From: Tannerella sp. | GTDB taxonomy: Bacteria; Bacteroidota; Bacteroidia; Bacteroidales; Tannerellaceae | NCBI GenBank assembly: GCA_031275525.1 | Contig: JAISOP010000305.1 | Location: 1-9,299, forward strand | Direction: 5' to 3' | DNA: 9,299 bases | Part shown: piece after piece, positions 1-6,759 of the stretch | How the letters are laid out: each line of letters opens with the position of its first letter | Position numbering within the stretch: position 1 is the stretch's first letter | Translations under genes and position numbers: made by a program | Notes under the pieces: generated by a model | Told to the model about the DNA's origin: nothing | The model's database searches: none | The model's input: the letters and a program-made list of their open reading frames with translations, nothing else

Positions 1-20
1 TTATTATGGTAAAACGCTTA

Positions 21-28
21 CAAATGTA
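21..28 (-). promoter_or_regulatory. possible Bacteroidota -7 element, leftward
   Basis: Read on the minus strand this is TACATTTG, a full match to the TAnnTTTG -7 consensus of Bacteroidota. It would drive a gene leaving the window to the left. A -33 partner is poor: the nearest minus-strand TTG lies at 52-54, which is slightly too far upstream. A match of this length can occur by chance in AT-rich DNA, so this is only a candidate. Confidence 0.2.
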
Positions 29-122
29 GAGAAAAAACAAGGACAGGGAAGCAATAGAGCTAAAAATTTATGAAAGGTTAACGCTAAGACAGAAAAAAAA
101 TACCGGTAGAACCCCTCCCCGG

Positions 123-142
123 CCCTCCCCACAAGGGGAGGG
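123..142. repeat. REP-like perfect hairpin
   Basis: CCCTCCCC (123-130) and GGGGAGGG (135-142) form a perfect 8-bp stem with a 4-base ACAA loop. The flanks stay C/G-rich (111-122 and 143-170), in sharp contrast to the AT-rich DNA at 1-110. No U-run follows on either strand, so it does not look like an ordinary intrinsic terminator. Its form resembles dispersed intergenic palindromes of the REP type. Whether it is repeated in the genome cannot be seen from one copy. Confidence 0.6.
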
Positions 143-234
143 AGAGGACGGCTCACCGCCCGAGGCCGCCAGGCCCTTTTCGGCAGGCTGTCCCTCCGGC
201 TGTCTCCAGGTTCATTCAGAGGGTCGGCCCTGCC

Positions 235-279
235 AATCACACCCATCCTGTAAATCATACAAATCACATCAATCACAGT
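235..279. repeat. degenerate 9-bp tandem repeat, five units
   Basis: Five consecutive 9-base units begin at 235, 244, 253, 262 and 271: aatcacacc, catcctgta, aatcataca, aatcacatc, aatcacagt. Four of the five begin with AATCA and the second is diverged. It lies in non-coding DNA after the C/G-rich hairpin region. Confidence 0.55.
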
Positions 280-328
280 TCAGACAATGGCCGTTATTTT
301 CGGCGGGCTGTATTGCCTTATTAGGAGA

Positions 329-349
329 CTAACCACTAACCGCTAACCA
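329..349. repeat. 7-bp tandem repeat, three units
   Basis: CTAACCA, CTAACCG and CTAACCA follow one another at 329, 336 and 343, with a partial fourth unit (CTC) after them. It lies about 40 bases before the 21-bp palindromic array. No gene overlaps it that I can support. Confidence 0.55.
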
Positions 350-387
350 CTCGTAAATCGACACCCTCCCGGGGTGGGGTTTCATTC

Positions 388-552
388 CAATTTTCCCGGA
401 AAGATGCCCAATCTTTCCGGAAAGATTGCCGATTGTTCCGGAAAGAAAGCCAATCTTTCCGGAAAGAATACCAATCTTTCCGGAAAGAATGCCAATCTTT
501 CCGGAAATATTCCCAATCTTTCCGGAAAGAATGCCGATCTTTCCGGGAAAAT
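388..552. repeat. 8 x 21-bp tandem array of TTCCGGAA palindromes
   Basis: Eight units repeat with an exact period of 21 bases and no insertions or deletions. The CC/GG dyad centres fall at 397.5, 418.5, 439.5, 460.5, 481.5, 502.5, 523.5 and 544.5. Most units carry the perfect 12-base palindrome CTTTCCGGAAAG, joined by a 9-base linker close to AATGCCAAT. Units 1, 3, 6 and 8 have small changes in the palindrome arms. Because 21 is a multiple of three and the unit lacks stop codons in several frames, open frames cross the array on both strands, giving heptapeptide repeats such as NLSGKNA (+) and FFPERLA (-). I treat these frames as by-products. The dyads are two helical turns apart, so all would lie on one face of the DNA. 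That would suit a protein-binding array, but nothing shows a binding partner. Confidence 0.9.
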
Positions 553-726
553 TTGCCCTGTACAAAATGTTTTTACACTTAAAATAAGCGAGTTGTAAAA
601 AAAAACGCCGGTTGTTGAAGAAAAAAATCCGGTATTCGAGCCGTTTGTATTATAATTCTTCTTACTTTTACGGCGGTTTTTTAACACCGGAATAAATTAA
701 TTACTAACAATATCAAGTGTAATATT
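553..726 (+). other. AT-rich leader before the 217-residue gene
   Basis: This 174-base stretch separates the palindromic array from the next start codon. It is AT-rich with several A and T runs and no open frame of note. A TTTG at 644-647 and a TACTTTTA at 663-670 loosely resemble -33 and -7 elements, but they are only 15 bases apart and the -7 match is imperfect. I cannot place a promoter with confidence. No clear ribosome binding site precedes 727, as is common in this phylum. Confidence 0.4.
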
Positions 727-1380
727 ATGCCAACAAGAAGTAAGTTACAACTGCCGGACGAGCAGTTTATGGGGTATGCCAATACGATTAACGAGCAGTG
801 TACCGCACATGCGAGTGAATGGAATCTCGACGCTACACGGGTGAGTGAGTTAAACACCTTGACCGCCAATGCCAACCAGGCATACAGGACCAACCTCGAC
901 CGTGCCACGCGCAACCTGGTTACCTCGACGAACAAAAGAACAGCCTTCGATAGCTTGAAAGAATTCCTGCGGCCGTTTATTGATTACCTCGAAGGCAATC
1001 TGTCGGTGCCCGATTCCGCCCTGGCGATCATGAACCTGCGTCCGCGCAAGCATCATGCCCACCAGCCGGACGGCCGTCCGGAGGAAACGCCGAACGTAAC
1101 GGTGATCAAACAACATGACGAAATGACGGTATATGTCTCGCGTGCCGAACACGGACAACCGACACAAAGCGTCAAACTGCCCAAATACCACGGCTTCAAA
1201 CTGCGCATGAAATTCGAAGGCGAAACGGAATACCGGATCGTAGTCTCCACCCGCCTGCACCATACGATTCGTTTCGACCGTGAAGACGAAACCAAGCGCG
1301 TCTTCCTGTCCGCCGCCTGGATAAACGGCCGTCTGGAAGAAGGCCCCTGGTCGGAAGACATAGTAGAAATAGTGGGATAA
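727..1380 (+). CDS. uncharacterised protein, helical N-half and FN3-like C-half
   Basis: A 217-residue protein whose function I cannot name. Residues 1-100 look alpha-helical and polar, with a stretch rich in Asn, Thr and Arg (about 44-70) and a more hydrophobic helix, FLRPFIDYLEGN (80-91). A His/Pro/Arg-rich linker follows at about 104-122. Residues 123-217 look like a beta domain; the ending with GPWSE (206-210) recalls the last strands of fibronectin type III domains. No signal peptide or membrane segment is evident, so it is probably cytoplasmic. The ATG at 727 fits the first conserved-looking segment. From memory, similar proteins of about 200-220 residues occur in several copies in Bacteroidales genomes; I cannot verify this here. 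The gene sits between the repeat mosaic and prfA and shares prfA's frame, with only its UAA stop between them. Confidence 0.8.
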   Translation: MPTRSKLQLPDEQFMGYANTINEQCTAHASEWNLDATRVSELNTLTANANQAYRTNLDRATRNLVTSTNKRTAFDSLKEFLRPFIDYLEGNLSVPDSALAIMNLRPRKHHAHQPDGRPEETPNVTVIKQHDEMTVYVSRAEHGQPTQSVKLPKYHGFKLRMKFEGETEYRIVVSTRLHHTIRFDREDETKRVFLSAAWINGRLEEGPWSEDIVEIVG

Positions 1381-2475
1381 TTGAAGCCGGAAAACAATAC
1401 AATTCTATCCAGATTAAACAGCCTGACCGGTCGCTTCGAGGAAGTCTCGACGCTGATTACCGATCCGGCCGTCATCGCCGACCGGAAGCGTTTCTTCCGT
1501 CTTTCGAGGGAAAACAAAGACCTGGAAAGCCTGAAGAACGCCAGGTACGCATACCTGCGGACGCTCCGGGGCGTCGAGGAGGCGCAGGTCATACTGTCGG
1601 GCGAGGCGGATGCGGACATGCGGGAAATCGCCCGCGAGGAACTGGACGCCTGCCGGGCGCAATTGCCCGGACTGGAGGAAAACATCAAACTGCTACTGGT
1701 TCCCGCCGACCCGCAGGACGGTAAAAACGCCATCGTCGAAATCCGTGGCGGGACAGGCGGCGACGAAGCGGCGATTTTTGCGGGCGACCTGTTCAAGATG
1801 TACCTGAAATATTGCGAATCGAAAGGCTGGAAAGTCCAAGTCACACACTACAGCGAGGGCGTGATCGGCGGCTACAAGGAGATCGTCTTCTCGGTAACCG
1901 GCGAGGGCGTTTACGGCATCCTCAAATACGAATCGGGCGTGCACCGCGTACAGCGGGTGCCGCAGACCGAAACCCAGGGGCGCGTGCATACCTCGGCAGC
2001 CACGGTAGCCGTGTTGCCCGAAGCCGACGAGTTCGACGTCGAGATCAACGAAAAACGGGACCTCCGGCGCGACGAGTTCTGCTCCTCCGGCGCCGGGGGA
2101 CAGTCCGTCAACACCACCTATTCGGCCATCCGCCTCACCCATCTCCCGACCGGCATCGTGGTACAGTGCCAGGACGAACGCTCCAAACTGAAGAATTACG
2201 ACAAGGCGCTGGCCGAACTGCGAACCAGGTTATACAACCTTGAATATCAAAAATACCTGGACGGGATTGCCTCCAAGCGCAAGACCATGGTCTCCACCGG
2301 CGACCGTTCGGCCAAAATCCGTACCTACAATTATCCCCAGGGGCGTATCACCGACCACCGCATCAACTATACCGTTTACAACCTCTCCGCCTTTATGGAC
2401 GGAAACATACAGGATTGTATCGACCACCTGATTGTGGCCGAGAACACGGAACGGCTTAAGGAAAGCGAATTATAA
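1381..2475 (+). CDS. prfA: peptide chain release factor 1
   Basis: Release factor 1 recognises UAA and UAG in the ribosomal A site and triggers hydrolysis of peptidyl-tRNA. At 364 residues the length is normal. The codon-recognition PxT motif is PQT (194-196) and the catalytic GGQ is at 239-241, within SSGAGGQSVN; the Gln is the usual PrmC methylation target. The C-terminal region with GDRSAKIRTYN and QGRITDHRIN is typical of RF1. The start is TTG at 1381: the codon before it is the in-frame UAA of the upstream gene, the next in-frame ATG is at 1618, and residues from NNTIL on match the expected family N-terminus. Two residues near GGQ are unusual: Cys234 where Arg or Ala is normal, and Tyr247 where Asp is common. 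pyrF follows after 12 bases, so the two are probably cotranscribed. Confidence 0.95.
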   Translation: MKPENNTILSRLNSLTGRFEEVSTLITDPAVIADRKRFFRLSRENKDLESLKNARYAYLRTLRGVEEAQVILSGEADADMREIAREELDACRAQLPGLEENIKLLLVPADPQDGKNAIVEIRGGTGGDEAAIFAGDLFKMYLKYCESKGWKVQVTHYSEGVIGGYKEIVFSVTGEGVYGILKYESGVHRVQRVPQTETQGRVHTSAATVAVLPEADEFDVEINEKRDLRRDEFCSSGAGGQSVNTTYSAIRLTHLPTGIVVQCQDERSKLKNYDKALAELRTRLYNLEYQKYLDGIASKRKTMVSTGDRSAKIRTYNYPQGRITDHRINYTVYNLSAFMDGNIQDCIDHLIVAENTERLKESEL

Positions 2476-2487
2476 AAGATAAACCCA

Positions 2488-3318
2488 ATGACAAAACAGG
2501 CGCTTTATGAAAACATACGGCGAAAACGGTCCTTCCTGTGCGTGGGCCTGGACACGGACATCCGGAAAATCCCCGCGCACCTGCTGAACGACGACGACCC
2601 GGTTTTTGCCTTCAACCGGGCCATTATCGACGCCACGGCAGCCTACTGCGTCGCCTGCAAACCCAACCTGGCCTTCTACGAAAGCCTCGGCGCAAAAGGC
2701 CTCCGGGCCTTTGAACGGACGGTAGCCTACCTGCGCGAACACCATCCCGACCTCTTCCTCATCGCCGACGCCAAACGCGGCGACATCGGGAACACCTCCG
2801 AACTCTATGCCCGCTCCTTCTTTGAACACTCGGACGTTGATGCCGTGACGGTCGCGCCCTACATGGGCGAGGACAGCGTACGGCCCTTTCTGACCCCGGG
2901 ACGGTGGGTGATTCTCCTGGCGCTGACCTCCAACCGGGGGGCGCAGGACTTCCAGTTCATGCAGGACGCCCGCGGGGAACGCCTGTTCGAGAAGGTACTG
3001 AAGCGTTCGCAGGCATGGGCCAGCGACGAACAGATGATGTACGTCGTCGGCGCCACCCAGGGACGCATGTTCCTGGAAGTCCGCCAACACGTGCCCAGCC
3101 ATTTCCTGCTCGTACCGGGCGTCGGCGCCCAGGGCGGGTCGCTGGCGGAAGTCTGTAAATACGGGATGAACGAACAGTGCGGGTTACTGGTAAATTCCTC
3201 GCGTGCGATTATCTACGCCGATCCCACCGAAGCCTTTGCCGCGGCAGCCCGTCGCGAAGCGCAAAAAATACAGGAAGAAATGGCCGGATACCTGAAAGAA
3301 AGGAAGATAGTAAAATAA
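2488..3318 (+). CDS. pyrF: orotidine 5'-phosphate decarboxylase, type 2
   Basis: This enzyme decarboxylates OMP to UMP, the last step of de novo pyrimidine synthesis, in the cytoplasm. The 276-residue length and the motif DAKRGDIGNT (94-103) place it in the longer type 2 group of PyrF rather than the short E. coli type. The catalytic charge network is visible as Asp94, Lys96 and Asp99, together with Lys58 in CKPN and Asp22 in GLDTD. The phosphate-binding loop is PGVGAQGG (210-217), with NSSRAIIYA following at 236-244. The ATG at 2488 begins a typical N-terminus (MTKQALYENIRRK). It lies 12 bases after prfA; this prfA-pyrF adjacency is familiar from Bacteroidales. The last residues are Lys-rich and nothing is truncated. 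Confidence 0.96.
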   Translation: MTKQALYENIRRKRSFLCVGLDTDIRKIPAHLLNDDDPVFAFNRAIIDATAAYCVACKPNLAFYESLGAKGLRAFERTVAYLREHHPDLFLIADAKRGDIGNTSELYARSFFEHSDVDAVTVAPYMGEDSVRPFLTPGRWVILLALTSNRGAQDFQFMQDARGERLFEKVLKRSQAWASDEQMMYVVGATQGRMFLEVRQHVPSHFLLVPGVGAQGGSLAEVCKYGMNEQCGLLVNSSRAIIYADPTEAFAAAARREAQKIQEEMAGYLKERKIVK

Positions 3319-3461
3319 TCCTAAATGATAGGCATATCCGGAAATTATTATCACCTTTGTGAGCCTTTTTCCAAGGGGGGGGAGGGGAAAATAAACAAGA
3401 ACAAGACAATTTGTTTGAATAGCAATAGCAGGTGTAAATTAACGAAGCACACGAAATAAAC
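3319..3461 (+). promoter_or_regulatory. intergenic region before the lpx operon
   Basis: This 143-base gap separates pyrF from lpxD. CACCTTTG at 3352-3359 is one base from the TAnnTTTG -7 element but has no -33 partner. TTTG at 3410-3413 and TAAATTAA at 3435-3442, 21 bases apart, form a second weak promoter candidate that would give a short leader. A pyrimidine run CCTTTTTCC (3364-3372) is followed by a G8 tract (3375-3382) and AGGGG; they can pair only with several G-U pairs, so I do not call a terminator. A new transcript probably starts somewhere in this gap. Confidence 0.35.
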
Positions 3462-4508
3462 ATGGAATTTTCAGCTCGACAAATAGCAAGTTTCCTGAAC
3501 GGGACAATCGAAGGGAACCCGGAGGTGAAAGTGAACCGTTTCTCCAAGATTGAAGAAGGCGGTTCGGGGTCGTTGACCTTTTTAGCCAATCCGAAATACG
3601 AGCGTTATATTTATCACACGCAGGCAAGTATCGTGCTGGTAAATGCCGACTTCATCCCATCGGCGCCCGTGTCGGCCACCCTGGTGAAAGTCCCCAACGC
3701 CTACGCTTCCCTGGCCAGGCTGATGAGCCTGGTCGAACAGGCCAAACCCAAAAAGACCGGCATCGCCCCAACCGCCTGCATTGCAGCCTCGGCCACCCTG
3801 GGCGAAGACTGTTATGTGGGCGAGATGGCCTGCATCGGCCTGCACACCGTCATCGGGAAGGGTTGCCTGATCTATCCGCACGCCTGTATCGGCGACCGTG
3901 TCACCATTGGTGACGACACCATCATTTATCCCCACGTCACGGTTTACGACGACACCATCATCGGTCGCCGGTGCATCCTGCAGGCCGGCGCCGTCATCGG
4001 CTCGGACGGCTTCGGGTTTGCCCCGGAAGACGATACCTACCGCAAAATCCCGCAGATGGGCAACGTCGTCCTCGAAGACGAGGTGGAAATCGGGGCCAAT
4101 ACGACTGTTGACCGCGCCGTGATGGGATCGACCCTCATCCGCCGCGGCGTAAAACTGGACAACCTGATCCAAATCGCCCACAACGTGGAAATAGGCAAAG
4201 ACACGGTCATCGCGGCGCAGACAGGTATTGCCGGATCGACAAAAGTCGGCGAGCGCTGTATGTTCGGCGGACAGGTCGGGCTGATTGGCCACATTCAAAT
4301 TGCCGACCGCGTACAAATCGGCGCCCAGTCCGGCGTGGCCCGGAGCATCACCCAGGCAGGGCCGGTGATAGGCAGCCCGGTACTGCCGGTAAGGGACTTT
4401 TTCCGCTCAAACGTCGTGTTCGCCAAGTTACCGGAACTTTACCGTACACTGAACCGCCTGGAAAAAGAAGTGGACGAATTGAAAAAAAATAATCATGAAC
4501 AGAAATAG
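3462..4508 (+). CDS. lpxD: UDP-3-O-acylglucosamine N-acyltransferase
   Basis: LpxD transfers a 3-hydroxyacyl chain from acyl-ACP to the 2-amino group of UDP-3-O-acyl-glucosamine, the third step of lipid A synthesis. The 348-residue length is normal. Residues 1-95 form the uridine-binding N-terminal domain, including a LTFLANPKY segment (38-46). From about residue 100 to 300 there are hexapeptide repeats of a left-handed beta helix (for example CYVGEM, CLIYPH, VTIGDD). The catalytic His is His240 in IQIAHNVEIG, equivalent to His239 of E. coli. The C-terminal helix (about 320-348) is charged and ends in a Lys/Asn-rich tail. The ATG at 3462 gives the standard MEFSARQIASFL start. It is the first gene of a tight lpx cluster. 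Confidence 0.96.
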   Translation: MEFSARQIASFLNGTIEGNPEVKVNRFSKIEEGGSGSLTFLANPKYERYIYHTQASIVLVNADFIPSAPVSATLVKVPNAYASLARLMSLVEQAKPKKTGIAPTACIAASATLGEDCYVGEMACIGLHTVIGKGCLIYPHACIGDRVTIGDDTIIYPHVTVYDDTIIGRRCILQAGAVIGSDGFGFAPEDDTYRKIPQMGNVVLEDEVEIGANTTVDRAVMGSTLIRRGVKLDNLIQIAHNVEIGKDTVIAAQTGIAGSTKVGERCMFGGQVGLIGHIQIADRVQIGAQSGVARSITQAGPVIGSPVLPVRDFFRSNVVFAKLPELYRTLNRLEKEVDELKKNNHEQK

Positions 4509-4512
4509 TACA

Positions 4513-5898
4513 ATGCAGAAACAGAAAACGCTTGCGGCAGCATTTTCATTACAGGGAAAAGGATTGCATACCGGATTGGAGATTCACATCACCTTCCGCC
4601 CGGCGCCGGAAAATCATGGATACAGGATAAAGCGCGTCGATATAGAGGGACAACCCATGATTGAGGCCCTGGCCGAAAACGTGGTAAACACGCAGCGCGG
4701 AACGGTCGTTGCCAAAAACGGCGTACAGGTCAGTACCGTCGAACATGCGATGGCGGCGCTCTATGCGTGGGAAATAGACAACTGCCTGATTGAAGTGGAT
4801 GCGCCGGAATTCCCGATTCTCGACGGCAGCGCCCGATTCTTCTCGGAAGCCATCGAAAAAGCCGGGCAGGTGGAACAAAACGCGCCGCGGGACTATTACA
4901 TCGTTCGTCACAAGATTGAAGTGACAGACCCGCAAACCGGCTCGTCGCTGGTCATCCTTCCCGACGAAAAGTTCAGCGCCAATGTCCTGATTTCATACGA
5001 TTCGCCCGTGCTTTTCAACCAGTACGCCGTATTGAACGACCTGAGCGAATTTGCCGCCGGGGTGGCCACTTCGCGCACGTTTGTCTTTGTCCGCGAAGTG
5101 AAAATGCTGCTGGAAAACAACCTCATCAAGGGCGGCGACCTGGACAATGCCATTGTTATCTACGACGAGCGGATGCCGCAAGAGGAGTTGGACCGGCTGG
5201 CCGACGAGGTGGGACTGCCGCATCAGGACATGAAAGAACTGGGCTATGTCAACGACAAGCCGCTCGTGTACGTGAACGAACCGGCACGCCACAAACTGAT
5301 GGATGTAATCGGCGATATTGCACTGATCGGAAAGCCTCTCCGCGGACACATCATCGCTACCCGGCCGGGACACAAAATCAACAACCAACTGGCGCGTATG
5401 ATTCGCAAGGAGGTCAAGTTGAATGAAATACAGGCGCCTATCTATCTGCCGGAACAGGCGCCCGTCATGGACATCAACCGGATTCGCGAGTTGCTTCCGC
5501 ACCGCTATCCTTTCCTGCTGGTTGACAAAATCATCGAAATCGGAGGCAATTACATCGTCGGCATCAAGAACGTAACCGTCAATGAACCCTTTTTCCAGGG
5601 ACATTTCCCGCAGGAACCGGTCATGCCGGGCGTTTTGCTGGTCGAGGCGATGGCACAGACGGGCGGACTGCTGGTACTCAACTCGGTTGACGAACCGGAA
5701 CGCTATTCCACCTATTTCATGAAGATCGACAACGTCAAGTTTCGCCAGAAGATCGTTCCCGGCGACACCCTGATTTTCCGGCTGGAGTTGATGGCGCCCA
5801 TCCGCCGGGGCATTTCCACCATGAAAGGACACGTGTTCGTCGGTGAAAAAGTGGCCTGCGAAGCCGAATTTATGGCACAAATCATTAAAAACAAATAG
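4513..5898 (+). CDS. lpxC/fabZ: LpxC-FabZ fusion: UDP-3-O-acyl-GlcNAc deacetylase / hydroxyacyl-ACP dehydratase
   Basis: This is a bifunctional protein. Residues 1 to about 305 are LpxC, the zinc deacetylase that commits UDP-3-O-acyl-GlcNAc to lipid A. Zinc ligands are His78 (STVEHAMAAL), His260 and Asp264 (HKLMDVIGD), with the catalytic His287 in RPGHKINN. Residues about 318-461 are FabZ, the beta-hydroxyacyl-ACP dehydratase of fatty-acid elongation, with His364 (FQGHFP) and Glu378 (LLVEAMAQ) as the catalytic pair. The fusion is characteristic of Bacteroidota. I place the start at ATG 4513 (461 residues), four bases after the lpxD stop, because MQKQKTL matches the usual N-terminus. An in-frame ATG at 4495 would add six residues and overlap lpxD by 14 bases. 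Both domains appear intact. Joining the two may couple lipid A commitment to the acyl-ACP supply; that is inference. Confidence 0.96.
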   Translation: MQKQKTLAAAFSLQGKGLHTGLEIHITFRPAPENHGYRIKRVDIEGQPMIEALAENVVNTQRGTVVAKNGVQVSTVEHAMAALYAWEIDNCLIEVDAPEFPILDGSARFFSEAIEKAGQVEQNAPRDYYIVRHKIEVTDPQTGSSLVILPDEKFSANVLISYDSPVLFNQYAVLNDLSEFAAGVATSRTFVFVREVKMLLENNLIKGGDLDNAIVIYDERMPQEELDRLADEVGLPHQDMKELGYVNDKPLVYVNEPARHKLMDVIGDIALIGKPLRGHIIATRPGHKINNQLARMIRKEVKLNEIQAPIYLPEQAPVMDINRIRELLPHRYPFLLVDKIIEIGGNYIVGIKNVTVNEPFFQGHFPQEPVMPGVLLVEAMAQTGGLLVLNSVDEPERYSTYFMKIDNVKFRQKIVPGDTLIFRLELMAPIRRGISTMKGHVFVGEKVACEAEFMAQIIKNK

Positions 5899-5901
5899 CA
5901 C

Positions 5902-6687
5902 ATGATGCATTCCCCTTTAGCTGTCATACATCCCGAAGCAAAAATCGGGAACAATGTGACGATTGACCCCTTTGTGGTCATTGAAAAAGATGTAGTTATC
6001 GGAGACAACTGCCGCATTTTCCCTCACGCCGTCATACTCGACGGCACCTTCATCGGAAACAATTGCCAGGTGTTTTCCGGCGCCGTGGTGGGTGGAATCC
6101 CGCAGGACCTGAAGTTTGCCGGCGAAAAGACCTGCGTCGAAATCGGCGACCACACGACCATCCGCGAGTGCGCTACCATCAACCGGGGTACTGCCGCCAA
6201 GGGGAAAACCGTCGTTGGGAGTCACTGCCTGATTATGGCCTATTCGCATGTCGCCCACGACTGTGTGGTGAAAGACCGCGTGATTATCGGTAACGCCGCC
6301 CAGATTGCCGGCGAGGTCGAAATCGACGACTACGCCATCGTGAGCGGAGGCACGCTGATTCACCAATTCACCCGCATCTCCAAGCACGTCATGATTCAGG
6401 GCGGGTCGCGCGTGGGAAAGGACATCCCTCCCTACACGCTGATCGGACGCGAACCGATCGTCTATTGCGGCATCAACATCGTCGGGCTGCGCCGCCGCGG
6501 ATTCACCAACGACCAGGTATATCTCATCCAGGACATCTACCGCACGCTCTACACCCGCGGCCTCAACAACACGGACGCCATCCAGTGTATTGAAACCGAG
6601 TATGAACCGAGCGTCGAACGCAACCTGATTCTGGACTTCATCAAGACCTCGAAGCGGGGCATTGTCCGCGGATCGATCGACGAATAA
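5902..6687 (+). CDS. lpxA: UDP-N-acetylglucosamine acyltransferase
   Basis: LpxA catalyses the first, reversible step of lipid A synthesis, moving a 3-hydroxyacyl chain from ACP to the 3-OH of UDP-GlcNAc. The 261-residue length is normal. Hexapeptide repeats run from about residue 8 to 185. His119 in YSHVAHD corresponds to the catalytic His125 of E. coli. Other signatures are PQDLKF (67-72), TINRGTA (92-98), HQF (154-156) and GLRRRGF (195-201), followed by an all-helical C-terminal region. Gly167 aligns with Gly173 of E. coli, the acyl-length ruler, so a bulky residue does not block a long chain; the exact length cannot be told. The start is ATG 5902, with a second ATG directly after it at 5905. 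It lies three bases after lpxC/fabZ and is the last gene of the lpx group. Confidence 0.95.
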   Translation: MMHSPLAVIHPEAKIGNNVTIDPFVVIEKDVVIGDNCRIFPHAVILDGTFIGNNCQVFSGAVVGGIPQDLKFAGEKTCVEIGDHTTIRECATINRGTAAKGKTVVGSHCLIMAYSHVAHDCVVKDRVIIGNAAQIAGEVEIDDYAIVSGGTLIHQFTRISKHVMIQGGSRVGKDIPPYTLIGREPIVYCGINIVGLRRRGFTNDQVYLIQDIYRTLYTRGLNNTDAIQCIETEYEPSVERNLILDFIKTSKRGIVRGSIDE

Positions 6688-6725
6688 AAAGCGGTATAGC
6701 GGGTGTATGATTGGCAATAAATTTT

Positions 6726-6733
6726 TATGTTTG
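6726..6733 (+). promoter_or_regulatory. Bacteroidota -7 promoter element
   Basis: TATGTTTG is an exact TAnnTTTG -7 match in the 72-base gap between lpxA and the next gene. It would place transcription initiation near 6740, about 20 bases before the ATG at 6760. The -33 element is weak: only TTG at 6711-6713, too close at 12 bases. It suggests that the downstream pair is transcribed separately from the lpx operon, though read-through from lpxA is also possible because no terminator hairpin is seen. Confidence 0.4.
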
Positions 6734-6759
6734 ACCCGTGAAATAAATGTAGTTAAAGT

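Noticed and set aside
4..276. 90-residue minus-strand open frame
   Set aside because: It crosses the C/G hairpin and the 9-bp repeat, has mixed low-complexity composition and matches no family I recognise.
388..552. CRISPR array
   Set aside because: There are no unique spacers: the whole 21-base unit repeats, including the 9-base linker, and no cas gene is present.
329..687. Heptapeptide-repeat open frames across the 21-bp array on both strands (NLSGKNA, GKIGILS and FFPERLA types)
   Set aside because: A 21-base unit without stops keeps several frames open at once. The simultaneous openness of frames on both strands argues for a DNA repeat, not a protein.
1053..1844. 263-residue minus-strand open frame antisense to the 217-residue gene and prfA
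   Set aside because: prfA on the plus strand is certain, and this frame has the Ser/Arg-rich composition of an antisense shadow.
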